A stretch of DNA of 64,000 bases from CBDFHC01 sp965247585 (GTDB lineage: Bacteria; Chloroflexota; Dehalococcoidia; Lucifugimonadales; GCA-2712585). The notes beneath the pieces were generated by a model. That model was given only the letters and a program-made list of their open reading frames with translations, ran no database searches and had not been told where the DNA came from. The position numbers and the translations under genes are program-made. Shown here one piece after another: positions 17,680 to 27,168 of the stretch. How positions within the stretch are numbered: the stretch's first letter is position 1; the number at the start of each line of letters is the position of its first letter. The stretch lies in the NCBI GenBank assembly GCA_965247585.1, contig CBDFHC010000005.1, positions 930,001 through 994,000 of the forward strand, given 5' to 3'.

Positions 17680-20600
17680 TCACGCCCTAAGAATCTCCCG
17701 CCGGGACAGCACTCGCTCCATTAGAGGGCGCATCCCCAGCTCCCGGGAGATGGTCAGCGACTCGTCCAGCAGCGACATGGCCTTCTCTCGGTCGCCGTCG
17801 CCCTCGCGCTGGAGCAGGGTGTCAGCATAGTCGCAGCAGCTCCAGGCCAGCTGAGGCCGGTAGCCCGCCTTGCGGCACCGCGCAAGAGCCTGCTCGAAGT
17901 GGGAAACCGCCTTCTCGTAGCCGCCCATGGTCTGCGCCAGGAGCCCCAGCAGCCGAAAATCTTCGATGCCCCCCACGACCGAGGCTAACCCGAGCCCCCT
18001 ATGCGATTCGATGGCCTGATAGTGCTCTTTCGCCTCGACGCCGGCACCCCTCTGTATAGCCACAAGGGCCAGGCCCACCCTCGCTACATAGGCAATAAGC
18101 GGCGTTACGGATTGGAACGACAGCAGCTCTTCGGCCACCGCTTGCGCCATGGGCAACCTGGTTGTATCACCGGAGATGCTCCAGGCCACCGGAATCGCGA
18201 AAGCCACAAACCCCCGCTCTATTGTATGTAGGGCCGGGAGGAACAAGTCTCATCACTTCCAGCAACGTCTCCAGGTAGCCCTGGCCCTCAGCCTCATTAC
18301 CTTCATCGAGCTCCAGCAACGCCCGGCCACAAAGGACCCGAGCCTCCCTTGGGGATACATCCAGGGATCGGTTGCTGATCTGGCGAGCAGCAGCCCACTG
18401 ACCTATGGACTGGGATAGAACTTGGTTGACGTAAAGCGATCGCGCCAGGAAGAAGGGGTGCCGAAGCTTTTCAGCCGCCGCGACGCTGGCCTGGGCGTGG
18501 GGAGCAGCGGCCACAGGCTCTCCACCGACCAAAAGGGACAGCGCGGCCCAGAAATGCGCCAGCGACTCGGAACGAGGATCGTCGACTCTCGCGGCCAACT
18601 CGATGGCCCTCAGGCTCTTGTCCAGGACATCCTGGTAGTACAAGTGGTAGAAATCTACGTCCGTAGCGGCGACCAACGTCCGCATCTCCAGGCCCTGGTC
18701 TCCCTCCCTCCGGGCAATGCCCAGGGCTCGGTCCAGGGCCTCGCGGGCAGCCGAATAGTCGCCTTGCTCCATGCCCATCACCGAGCCATGTCGGGACAGG
18801 AGACGCGCCTCCTCTAGGGAGCCAGGGGAGGCTAGCTTCAAAGCCCTGGCAAGAAGCGGGCCCACTCCCGTGACCCGTCCGGCGGCAGGGGGCAGAGGGG
18901 TTTCTGCCACCGCCGCAGCTTGAACTTCGTCTTTCGTCCCATCGTAGTAGTCAAATGCGCGCGTCAAGCTGTTCACCGCCTGCGGGACCTGGTCCGTTGG
19001 AAGAATGGCTACCTGAGAGCGGCCGAGCCCGAAAAGTAGCGCGGCCGCTTCGGCGTCCCTGGCAGGCTCCGAACCTTCCAAGAGAGCACCCTTGCCATTC
19101 AAGCCCGTCTGGAAATGGGTCAGGGCCCTCTCGCCAGGCATAGGAGGCCTGCGCCCTCTCCCCCGCCATCAGGGAGTACATCACCAGCTTCTCGGCGCCA
19201 AGAACTGTCTGGGCCTCAGCGTAGTGATGGGCCAGCTCCGATGCATGGGCCTCGGCCTGGTCGCCGTAGAGGGCCTCCAAGGCCTCGGCGATTCGGGCGT
19301 GGAGCCTCACCCGCCGCGTGGCAGAAAGCTCCTCCGCCAACGTCTCCTGTATCAGCGCATGGGTGAACTGGTAGCGCCCCACACTCCGGGGCAGCTCTTC
19401 GATGACCCGTGCTGCCAGTGCCTCCTCCAACACCTCCATCAGCCTGTCCTCGGTCAAGTCGTCTATCAATGGCTTTAGCTGGTCTATAGAGAACTCCCGC
19501 CCTATCACCGAGGCGATGGTCAAGATCTGGTTGCAACGCTCCGATAGCCTGTCCAGCCTCCTCCCTATCACCTCCCGCACTCCCTCGGGTATCCTCACGC
19601 TCCATGTGTCTGTTGTTCCCTCTCGCCTTGGGTCGGTCGAATGGTCACCTGTCAGCACTCCCTCCTGCACCAGGAGGCGCACTATCTCGGTCACGAACAG
19701 CGGGTTCCCCTCGGTCTGACGGTACACCGCCTCTATCATGTTCCGCGGAGGTTTTGCTCCTGATACCAGCTCTATGAACCTCCCAACGTCTTCCTGACTC
19801 AGCCCCCGCAGCAGGATGCGCTGGAACAGACGCTCCCGGGTAAGCTCGCCCAGGGTCTGGGATAGGGGGTGTCCCCGGCTTACCTCTACATCCCGGTACG
19901 TTCCAATCACCAGCAGCCGGGCGTTGGCCAGCTCCCTGGTCACAAACTCCAGCAGCAGCAACGATTCCCGGTCTGCCCAGTGCAGGTCCTCCAGTATCAG
20001 CACCAGGGGCTGTCTCCTCCCTGCCCCCTTCAGGAAGGCCGTGATGGAGTCAAACAGCCTGAACCGGGCCTGCTCCGGCTCTAACTGGGGTGGCGGCTTC
20101 ACGTCGGGAAGCACCTCCGTAATGTCGCTCACTATCTCGGCTATGTCCGCCGCGCCCGCCCCCATGACAGAGCGTAGCTCCTGGGGGTCCTGTTCTCTCA
20201 CATAACTCCTTATGGCCTGCACCCAGGGCCAGTACGCGGGCGCTCCCACCCCCTCGTAGCACCTGCCCCACAGCATCTGGCACTGCCTCAACCCCGCATA
20301 GGTGGCAAGCTCCTGGGCAATGCGGGTCTTCCCTATACCCGGCTCGCCTACCAGTGTCACCAGCCTGCCCCGGCCAGACAATGCATCCTCCAAGGCTGCT
20401 TTCAGCTCCCCCATTTCACTCTGTCTGCCTACGAACACACCTCCCGCCAGGCTGTCCAGCACCTGGGCCTCCCTGTCAGAGGGGGCCTCCACGGCGCTCA
20501 CATCAATGGCCTCCAGCGCTGCCAGCACATCGGTGGCGGACTCGGGCCGCTCAGAGGGGTCTTTGGACAGCAACCTCATGATCAGGGCCTCAAGGGGCCT

Positions 20601-21545
20601 GGGACACTCCCCGCTGTGCCAGGAGGGTGCCACAGGAGGGGTGTTGATGTGCTGGCCTATGATGGCAATCGGGTCGTCCCCCAGGAAGGGCGGCCTGCCC
20701 GTCACCATCTCGTAGAGCATGGCGCCCAGCGCGTAGAGGTCTGCCTTGGGGGTCACCTCGCCACCCATCGCCTGCTCCGGCGGCATGTAGGACACCGTCC
20801 CCACCATCATGCCGGCCTGGGTCAGGCGGGAGCGGTCCACCGCCACAGCAAGACCTAAGTCACCGATCTTGGCCGTGCCGTCAGCGGTGAGCCACACGTT
20901 CCCGGGCTTCAGGTCCCGGTGGACGATTCCCCGCTCATGAGCGAACGTGAGGGCCCGGCAGACGCTAATGGCTATCTCGATGGCTCTATCAATGGGCAGC
21001 TTGTGGTCTGGGGCCTCCGCAATAACGCCCTCCACGTCGCCACCACCCATAAGCTCGCTGACCATGTAGGGCTGACCCTCTTCCAGCCCCAGATCGAACA
21101 CGGCGACGATGTGGGGATGGGAGCCCAGGCGTCCCATAGCCTGGGCCTCTCGTGAGATGCGGGTTCGGCCCGCCTCGTCCAGCCCCTCGGTCTTGATAAG
21201 CGCGAAGGCCACGTCTCTGTCGAGGAGGGAGTCGTGGGCCAGGTAGACCTTCTTCTTGCCACCCTCCCCCAGGAAGCGCTGCACCTCATAGCGGCCGTCG
21301 GCGAAGGACGTGGGTTGGGTAACGGTGGATGATGAGGAAGGGGAGGGGGGCACAGCTATAGAAGGTGGTGACAAGGGCGTGGAAGAAGATTCCAAGCGGT
21401 GACCGCAGCCATCGCAGAACCTTTGATCGAGCGTATTAGAGCGTCGGCAATTGGCGCAGATTAGTTCGGATGCCAGGGTGGTTCCGCAATCACCGCAGAA
21501 CCGGGCGTCCTCCCTGTTTTCCAGGCCGCATGACGGGCATTTCAC
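17680..21545 (-). pseudogene. zinc-ribbon/Ser-Thr kinase/AAA-ATPase/TPR regulator, two frameshifts
   Basis: About 1290 codons read as one protein. In order: two zinc ribbons (CPSCGLENREDARFCGDCG, CANCRRSNTLDQRFCDGCG); a protein kinase with HRDLKPGN and DLG in place of DFG; an ATPase with GEPGIGKT and LILEDLHWAD; then TPR-like helices ending in MRPLMERVLSRREILRA, the usual end of this PknK/AcoK-like group. The frame starts at GTG 21545. One extra G near 19127-19132 throws it out inside ASYAWREALTHF, and a second shift near 18225-18245 separates the last 180 codons. Either would truncate the TPR part. Sequencing error cannot be excluded. The kinase and ATPase domains are intact. Confidence 0.8.
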
Positions 21546-21715
21546 GGCGAGCCTCCGATTTACGGCGCAATAGGCACTGTGGGTAAGTAGCCCGGGATTG
21601 CCGGTCTAGCTCATCTCGGCCTAGTACTCAGTCAACTCGGTTTTGGTAATTGTTTAAGAAAACGTCTAAGGTTGCTACCCTTTTTTAGGAGTGTTGACGT
21701 AGGAGGGTGGCAGCC

Positions 21716-22186
21716 ATGGGACGAGAACGGTATGTGGTCCGGTTGGAAAGGGAAGAACGAGACCAGTTGGAACGACTGATTCGCGGGGGAAAGAGCCCAG
21801 CGCGAAAGGTTGCCCGGGCCCGTATTCTGCTAAAGGCAGATACGGGCTGGGGGGTGATGCGCATCGTGGAGGCGCTGGACACGTCTGCGGGTACGGTGTG
21901 CCGTACCAAGCGGCGGTACCTGGAGGGAGGACTGAAGCGGGCCTTGGAGGAAGATCCTCGGCCAGGACATCCGACCAAACTGGATGAGCGGGGGGAAGCG
22001 CACCTGATTGCCCTGGCGTGCAGCGAGGCCCCTCCAGGCCATGACCACTGGACCCTGCGGCTCCTGGCAAACAAGGTGGTGGAGTTGGGGCTGGCGCCCT
22101 CCATGTCCCACGAGGGAATTCGCAAGCGGTTGAAAAAAACAGTCTCAAGCCGTGGCAGAAGAAGGAGTGGTGTATTCCCCAGGTGA
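21716..22186 (+). CDS. IS630 transposase OrfA
   Basis: 156 residues from ATG 21716 behind AGGAGGG. It holds the helix-turn-helix DNA-binding half (DTGWGVMRIVEALDTSAGTV, then CRTKRRYLEGGLKRAL). It ends four bases into OrfB. A run of seven A (22133-22139) precedes the end; a -1 shift there reads LKKNSLKPWQKKEW straight into OrfB, giving a full-length IS630 transposase of about 365 residues. Confidence 0.88.
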   Translation: MGRERYVVRLEREERDQLERLIRGGKSPARKVARARILLKADTGWGVMRIVEALDTSAGTVCRTKRRYLEGGLKRALEEDPRPGHPTKLDERGEAHLIALACSEAPPGHDHWTLRLLANKVVELGLAPSMSHEGIRKRLKKTVSSRGRRRSGVFPR

Positions 22187-22830
22187 GCGCCGAGTTTGTG
22201 GCGTGTATGGAGGATGTGCTGGACCTTTACGCGGAACCCTATGACCCAGAGCGCCCGGTGGTCTGTTTCGACGAGACCTCCAAGCAGTTGCTGGCGGAAA
22301 AGAGGTCTCCGATCCCGCCCAAGCCGGCACGACGGGAGCGATACGATTACGAGTACCAGCGCAATGGCACCCGAAACCTGTTCATGCTGTGCGAGCCCCT
22401 GGCGGGCTGGAGGCATGTGGCAGTGACCGAACGTCGTACCATGGTGGACTTCGCTCAGCAGATGCGGTGGCTGGCCGATGAAGCTTACCCAGCGTCCGAG
22501 AAGATCCGGGTGGTGCTGGACAACCTCAACACCCACAAACCAGCTTCCCTCTACGAAACCTTCGAGCCCAAGGAGGCTAGGCGAATACGCAAACGCTTGG
22601 AGTTTCACTACACTCCCAAGCACGGTAGTTGGCTCAACATGGCAGAGATCGAGTTCAGTGTCTTGGCCAGGCGAGTCCTGCGCCGGCGTATTGCCGATGA
22701 AGAGACTTTGAGTGGCGAGATCGCGGCCCTGGAGGCAGAACGAAACCAAGCCGGAGCAACCATTGACTGGAGATTCTCCACTGTGGACGCCCGAGTCAAG
22801 CTTCACCATCTCTATCCTGCCAACAATTAG
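22183..22830 (+). CDS. IS630 transposase OrfB (DDE domain)
   Basis: 215 residues carrying all three catalytic acids (CFDET, VLDNLNTH, NMAEIE). It lies in the -1 frame relative to OrfA and overlaps it by GTGA. Expected product is the OrfA-OrfB fusion. Confidence 0.88.
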   Translation: MSAEFVACMEDVLDLYAEPYDPERPVVCFDETSKQLLAEKRSPIPPKPARRERYDYEYQRNGTRNLFMLCEPLAGWRHVAVTERRTMVDFAQQMRWLADEAYPASEKIRVVLDNLNTHKPASLYETFEPKEARRIRKRLEFHYTPKHGSWLNMAEIEFSVLARRVLRRRIADEETLSGEIAALEAERNQAGATIDWRFSTVDARVKLHHLYPANN

Positions 22831-22954
22831 GTTGACTGAGTACTAGTCGATAGGACGAGGACAGTATACGCCGGGCCTCTCCTACCCTCTAGTACCTCCC
22901 GCGGGCCTTCCAGGTCGGCAAGCATGTTGGCAACATGACAAATTCTGAAAAAGG

Positions 22955-22986
22955 AAAAGGCCCCGGAGTTAATTCCGGGGCCTTTT
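22955..22986. terminator. bidirectional terminator-like hairpin
   Basis: AAAAGGCCCCGGA and TCCGGGGCCTTTT form a 13-pair perfect stem around AGTTAA. A shorter relative of the same hairpin is at 25489-25514. Confidence 0.75.
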
Positions 22987-23413
22987 AACGGTCAACTAAC
23001 TCCAGGAATACGCAGGAGTCCTTGGTGAGTCCAACGCAACATATTATCCAGATAAAGCTTGGTCTCGCTCTTCCCGGCGGTAGCGATACCGGAGGTCTCG
23101 AACCCGGCCATCGGGCAGCAGCTAGAAATACGCACTTCAATCTACGACACCCGGTCTAGGCTGACGCTGAGCCTACTGGTCAAGAGGTGGCTGTCGCATC
23201 CTAATCTTAGCTTGCGCAGCAGTACAAAAGCCTGACTATTCGCTTGGCGTTCACGCGCGCACCGTGAGACCGGGAGCCTTGGAATAGGACCATAATCTCA
23301 ACCGGCGGGTCATCGAGTAGCTCGAGACTCAGGAACAGGCGGCTAAGACCCGGATGGCCCTTAAACGATCCTTTGCAGCACGTTCGCGTTAGTTCGTGTC
23401 AGCGACCGTTAAC
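22987..23413. other. intergenic, no intact gene seen
   Basis: No frame with a ribosome site or recognisable motif. It separates the terminator from the end of the ABC/cNMP-binding gene. Confidence 0.5.
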
Positions 23414-24679
23414 TCAGGGGACCAACCGGTCTTGGAGAGATCTTAATCGTTGGCTTAGGATCCTGTTAAAATGGAGACCCAGTGAGAGATTCTCAGACAC
23501 CAGAACTTCGAACGCATCCTTTGGGATTCCCCAGGTTTCGACATCCGACAAAGCGATCACGGTAGCGGAACGGGGCTGGTTTGTCAGGAGCGCCATCTCA
23601 CCGAAGCCCTCCCCCGGACCTAGCTCGGCCATGACGGACGACGGTGCTCCATCCCTCTCCAACACAACCTGCGCTTTTCCCTCCCTGATCATGTAAAAGA
23701 AGTCTCCCGGATCGCCCTGCTTGAGTATGGTCGAGCCCTTGTCGAAGTGACGCTGCTCCAAAGTCGGTATGACCTTAAGTAGGTTCTTTGAGCCCAGGCC
23801 ACTGAAGAAGGGGATCTCCTTGAGGTCTTGGACCAGTTTAGGAACGGGCACTCCACCTTCATCGGACCGGCTCTCGACTCCCAGTGCGCCGCCATCCGCA
23901 CCGCTCAAACGCCGTTCGACGGCTCTTTCTTCGGCTTGGGTCAAGTCCAATGGGAATGCGCAGACACTACATGCTAGCTGGTCCTCGAAGTTGCCATAAT
24001 CGCACCTGCTGCAAACAATGACCACCCTGTCGCTTGCCCTTGCGGCTCCCATGGGAATCCGGTCAGGGGGAACGATGGTCCTGCTTTCAACTCGAGAGAT
24101 TGCTACCATTTTTCCGCTGGCCATCTTCATGACGCGATGGCAGTGTTGAGCGACCTCGGCATCTCCCGTGGCTATGACCACGGTTTTCCCCTCGTCGTTA
24201 AGCCTTTGGAGCAGACCTAGAACCTCGTCTCTGGAGCTGATGTCGATATCCTGAGTGGGCTCATCCGCGAAAATCACTGCCGGCTTATGAATCTCAGCTC
24301 TCGCGATGGACAGGCATTGGCGCTGGCCTTGGGTGAGCTGACCGGGACGGCGTTCCAGGGCATCACCCAGTCCAACACCTCTTAGCGCTTCTTCCGCTCT
24401 TTCGCGCCAATCCCATGACATGTATCCCTGAGCTCGCAGGGGCACTTCGACATTGGCCAGCAAGGTCTCGTTGGTCAGCGTGTTAAACGCCTGGAATATG
24501 AAACCAACCTTATGGGTTCGTAACTCTGCTAGTTCTACGTCGGTGAGTTGAGTAACATCCCGTCCTTCGAAATCTAGCGAACCTGAATCGGCGCGCTGCA
24601 GACACCCCAAGGTGTGCAGCAGAGTGGACTTACCGGAGCCCGGCTCCCCCAAGACCGCCAGCATCTCTCCTGCGTACAC
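23414..24679 (-). CDS. ABC ATPase fused to zinc ribbon and cyclic-nucleotide-binding domain, 5' end doubtful
   Basis: 421 residues. Residues 1-210 are an ABC ATPase of the LolD/MacB kind: Walker A GEPGSGKST, Q-loop IFQAFN, signature LTQGQRQ (unusual for LSGGQ), Walker B VIFADEPT. A zinc ribbon follows (CSRCDYGNFEDQLACSVC), then a cNMP-binding domain (residues about 290-415) with FFSGLGSKNLL, GDPGDFFYMI and GEMALLTNQPRSATV. The frame opens at GTG inside the first beta strand. In-frame codons continue to 24745 (GRNITDQ, SLEVYAGE) with no start before a TAG, so 20-30 N-terminal residues are probably lost. No permease partner is present. Confidence 0.7.
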   Translation of the reverse strand: MYAGEMLAVLGEPGSGKSTLLHTLGCLQRADSGSLDFEGRDVTQLTDVELAELRTHKVGFIFQAFNTLTNETLLANVEVPLRAQGYMSWDWRERAEEALRGVGLGDALERRPGQLTQGQRQCLSIARAEIHKPAVIFADEPTQDIDISSRDEVLGLLQRLNDEGKTVVIATGDAEVAQHCHRVMKMASGKMVAISRVESRTIVPPDRIPMGAARASDRVVIVCSRCDYGNFEDQLACSVCAFPLDLTQAEERAVERRLSGADGGALGVESRSDEGGVPVPKLVQDLKEIPFFSGLGSKNLLKVIPTLEQRHFDKGSTILKQGDPGDFFYMIREGKAQVVLERDGAPSSVMAELGPGEGFGEMALLTNQPRSATVIALSDVETWGIPKDAFEVLVSENLSLGLHFNRILSQRLRSLQDRLVP

Positions 24680-25029
24680 TTCTAAAGAGTGCGTCCAAAC
24701 GCCTTCAGATTCCTGGTCTGTAATATTGCGTCCAAACGCCTTCTCCTACTCAGCCCCATTATCGCTCGGCGTGCGTTTGCACCAAAACACTATCCAGTAT
24801 CGAGGTAGCCACGAAGCTAGGAGGGCCATATTCTAGGATTAGCATAGGTGCCGGTCAAGGCTTCGGTGCCAATTTGGTCCTCTACCCATCTCACCAGCTT
24901 GCTTCTCCTTGAGCAGGCTGCGGAAGAAGATCTACGGCGGAGTTGAAGGTCGAAGGGCGTCTACTGGCTGAAGGACCTCGTTGCAAGAAGGCCCGTAGAG
25001 GGATGAGGTCGGGTCCCCGCTGGCTGGCA
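24680..25029. other. intergenic with gene remnants
   Basis: Contains the in-frame but startless 5' extension of the ABC gene up to 24745. The 16-bp direct repeat TGCGTCCAAACGCCTT (about 24690 and 24727) lies at this broken end and may mark the rearrangement. Nothing else is recognised. Confidence 0.45.
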
Positions 25030-25049
25030 TCGCCAGAGGAGATTGACCT

Positions 25050-25283
25050 AGCGGACGCACCTCGCTCTACGTTGGCGGTGGCAGCTTGCAGGCCGACTCC
25101 CCCGCGATACAGGCCATATCAGCCTCCATGGGAGGCCGGATGCTCGCGGCCCAGGGAGCGGTGCCGGTGTACAAGGACGGCGAACTTGTGGGGGCGATAG
25201 GTGGAAGTGGGGCCAGCGCCCAACAGGACGAGGACGACGCCCAGGCAGAATTGGGGCCCTTCAGGATTCCTCTGGCCGCATGA
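25050..25283 (+). pseudogene. GlcG/HbpS-like (DUF336) gene fragment
   Basis: The plus frame reads TSLYVGGGSLQADSPAIQAI, SASMGGRMLAAQGAVPVY and KDGELVGAIGGSGASAQQ, the C-terminal half of a GlcG/HbpS-type haem-binding or glycolate-utilisation accessory protein. A TGA lies just upstream in the same frame and no start or N-terminal half is found. After QDEDD the tail diverges into sequence derived from a kinase-gene paralogue on the other strand. Confidence 0.55.
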
Positions 25284-25520
25284 CAGGCATTTCATGGCCG
25301 GCCTCCGGTTAATGGCGCACTGAGCGCAGCAGGCAAGTAACCCGGGATTTCCAATTTCAGCCCATATCGGCCTGGTCCAATAGGACGAAGGAAGTATACG
25401 CCGGGCCTCTGACTAGCCTGTAGCACCCCCCGCCGGCCTCCTTTCTTGGCAGGCATGTAGGCAACATGCCACTTTCTGAAAAGAGAAGAGGCCCCGGAAT
25501 AAATTCCGGGGCCTTATTTT
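25240..25520. repeat. diverged duplicate of the kinase-gene 5' region
   Basis: On the minus strand ATG 25295 begins MKCLSCGQRNPEGPQFC, matching the first zinc ribbon of the kinase gene (MKCPSCGLENREDARFC), but the match stops after about 17 codons. Upstream of it, 25296-25520 aligns with 21546-21621 plus 22846-22986: AGTATACGCCGGGCCTCT, CATGTxGGCAACATG and the GGCCCCGGA hairpin are shared. It is what remains of a lost paralogue. Confidence 0.7.
25489..25520. terminator. terminator downstream of tRNA-Trp/Arg
   Basis: AGGCCCCGGAAT and ATTCCGGGGCCT form a perfect stem followed on the plus strand by TATTTT. It sits just past the minus-strand tRNA pair and can also end their transcript. Confidence 0.65.
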
Positions 25521-25531
25521 GTGCCTGGAAA

Positions 25532-25609
25532 TGGCAGGAGCGGGAGGATTCGAACCCCCGACCACTGGTTTTGGAGACCAGCGCTCTGGCCAGACTGAGC
25601 TACGCTCCT
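25532..25609 (-). tRNA. tRNA-Trp (CCA)
   Basis: The acceptor stem AGGAGCG pairs with CGCTCCT; the anticodon loop CTCCAAA carries CCA; the T-loop is GGTTCGAATCC; the terminal CCA is encoded at 25534-25532. Confidence 0.95.
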
Positions 25610-25610
25610 C

Positions 25611-25686
25611 TGGTACCCCTGGAGGGACTCGAACCCCCGACGCGCGACTTAGGACGCCGCCGCTCTATCCTCTGAGCTACAGGGGC
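25611..25686 (-). tRNA. tRNA-Arg (CCU)
   Basis: The acceptor stem GCCCCTG pairs with CAGGGGT; the anticodon loop TCCTAAG carries CCT; the T-loop is GGTTCGAGTCC; CCA is encoded. It abuts tRNA-Trp by one base. The decayed prophage begins immediately beyond its 5' end. Confidence 0.94.
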
Positions 25687-25856
25687 ACATGGTGGACGAT
25701 AGGGGGACTCGAAAATACCCCAATTTACAGCTAAGTTTAGTGTATATGTGGAGAGTGTATACCATTTTATATGCCATTCAAGGACTGAACTGCGGTAAAC
25801 GGCAGCGGGCTTTGACGGACAATGGCGCCGCGTTTCTGTCCTGCTCAGCGGCCATA

Positions 25857-26609
25857 TTAGTGAGTCGTCGCCGACCACCGCACTTCCCCTACGATGTCCG
25901 TATCTTCAGTCAACATCACCGGCAGCCAGGCCGGATTGTCGCTGATAACCCACCAGCCCTCTCTGTTGCGGTCCACTCGTTTCACCACTAGGCCGTCCTC
26001 ATTCCGCAAGACATAAATGTGCTTGGGCTGAAGCTCCCGGCGGCTCCGGTCCACCAGGATTGTACAGCCATCAGGCAGGGTTGGCTCCATAGATTCTCCA
26101 CTGACCTGGACGACATCGGCCTGCTCCGGGTCGATGCTACGTTCCTTCAACCAATCGGCGCGGAACGGAACATATCCCACGACTTCCTCGCCGAACACTT
26201 CCGCCCCACTGCCAGCAGCGGGCCTTACTTCGCGGACGGGCAGGTTCCATATTCCATCTTGGTCCTTTGCTTCATCGAGGTTGTATCCGGGTTTGGTCTC
26301 GGCGACGGGACGGGTATCTATGTTGGCATGCTTCTCTGGCACGGGATAGCCGCCGTCATTGACTGAGACGGCGGGGCTGCCGTTCCTGCTGGCGGCCGGC
26401 GTCGGGTCGTCGGTCAGGCCGAGCAACCAATCAGCTGAAACATTGAGTTCTGCCGCAGCGTTAGCTAAACCGTCAATCCGCAGACCTGACTGGCCGCTTT
26501 CCACGCGCGAAATTACCGAGTGGTCGTAACGGTCACCTAGCGCAACCGCCAGTTCGACCTGCCCTAATCCTGCTCTCTTCCGTGCCTCTGCGATTCGCTG
26601 TCCTAGCAT
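25857..26609 (-). CDS. CI/LexA-like repressor (XRE HTH plus S24 peptidase)
   Basis: 250 residues. An N-terminal XRE helix-turn-helix (QRIAEARKRAGLGQVELAVA, then SVISRVESGQSG) is followed by a linker and an S24 autopeptidase domain: catalytic serine in VSGESMEPTLPDG and lysine in GLVVKRVDRN. Such repressors hold a prophage silent until RecA-stimulated self-cleavage. It is divergent from a small Cro-like gene, with candidate operators between them, the standard immunity-region layout. Confidence 0.92.
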   Translation of the reverse strand: MLGQRIAEARKRAGLGQVELAVALGDRYDHSVISRVESGQSGLRIDGLANAAAELNVSADWLLGLTDDPTPAASRNGSPAVSVNDGGYPVPEKHANIDTRPVAETKPGYNLDEAKDQDGIWNLPVREVRPAAGSGAEVFGEEVVGYVPFRADWLKERSIDPEQADVVQVSGESMEPTLPDGCTILVDRSRRELQPKHIYVLRNEDGLVVKRVDRNREGWWVISDNPAWLPVMLTEDTDIVGEVRWSATTH

Positions 26610-26629
26610 GATTACATCTCCTACATATG

Positions 26630-26684
26630 ATAAGACAGCTTATGGGTTAACAAGAGTGCATGGCATACACTACGATGCTATGCA
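26630..26684. promoter_or_regulatory. candidate operators in the divergent immunity region
   Basis: Two inverted repeats lie between the repressor and Cro-like genes: ATAAG-ACAG-CTTAT at 26630-26643, and TGCATGGCAT / ATGCTATGCA at 26657-26684 with an eight-base spacer and one mismatch. Their position fits operators for the repressor and its divergent partner. Which protein binds which site is not known. Confidence 0.5.
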
Positions 26685-26701
26685 TGATGTACACAGACGC
26701 A

Positions 26702-26950
26702 ATGAGTCCTATCAGAACTCGGCTCATCCAAATGGGGCTAACCCAGGAACGGGTGGCAGTCGCCCTCGGAATTGACCCTTCCTTGTTGGGACGCTACCTA
26801 CGAGGTATCCGCCCCATGCCCGAAGGGATGGAGGCCCACGTCAACACCGCCCTGGACGAGATGGAAGAGGAGAAGCGGGTGGCGACGGAGGCGGTTGAGA
26901 AACTGCGGGCGGAGCGGGCGGTGCTGGATGCAGGCGGGGAACGACTATGA
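26702..26950 (+). CDS. Cro-like small HTH protein
   Basis: 82 residues from ATG 26702: RTRLIQMGLTQERVAVALG and DPSLLGRYLRGIRP form an XRE-type helix-turn-helix, followed by a charged helix (ALDEMEEEKRVATEAVEK). Earlier ATGs at 26660, 26675 and 26684 are in frame but lie within the operator-like repeat; the start is uncertain. It overlaps the next gene by ATGA. Confidence 0.7.
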   Translation: MSPIRTRLIQMGLTQERVAVALGIDPSLLGRYLRGIRPMPEGMEAHVNTALDEMEEEKRVATEAVEKLRAERAVLDAGGERL

Positions 26951-27168
26951 CTGAGATTCAAGAACTGCGGCTAATCAAGCTTGAGGAAGTCAAGCTTCTG
27001 ACCGGCCTGGGCAAGACGACCATCTACGGACTCATTGCCAAGGGCGTATTCCCCCGGGCCAAGCAGACTCCCGCTAGGCGAGTGGCTTGGCGGGAGTCCG
27101 AGGTCAGGGAGTGGTTGGAAGGAGTGCAGCCAACACAGCCTGAAAGGGAACGGAGGCGCGATGGCTAA
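26947..27168 (+). CDS. AlpA/MerR-like DNA-binding protein
   Basis: 73 residues: LRLIKLEEVKLLTGLGKTTI, GLIAKGVFPRAKQ and VAWRESEVREWLEG match phage AlpA regulators and excisionase-like winged helices. It overlaps the Cro-like gene by four bases, so the two are translationally coupled. It may control excision or early genes. Confidence 0.85.
   Translation: MTEIQELRLIKLEEVKLLTGLGKTTIYGLIAKGVFPRAKQTPARRVAWRESEVREWLEGVQPTQPERERRRDG

Larger units (their letters stand above)
21624..22843 (+). mobile_element. IS630-family element, copy 2 (intact)
   Basis: 1220 bp, flanked by TA (21622-21623 and 22844-22845), with 13-bp inverted ends. It interrupts the upstream region of the kinase gene, 79 bases before its start codon. 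A paralogous copy of that upstream region at 25262-25520 lacks the IS and so shows the uninterrupted arrangement. Confidence 0.95.

Noticed and set aside
25687..25730. tRNA-like sequence as a left attachment site
   Set aside because: TGGTGGACGATAGGGGGACTC resembles a tRNA 3' end, but no matching partner is found at the right edge, so it is not annotated as att.
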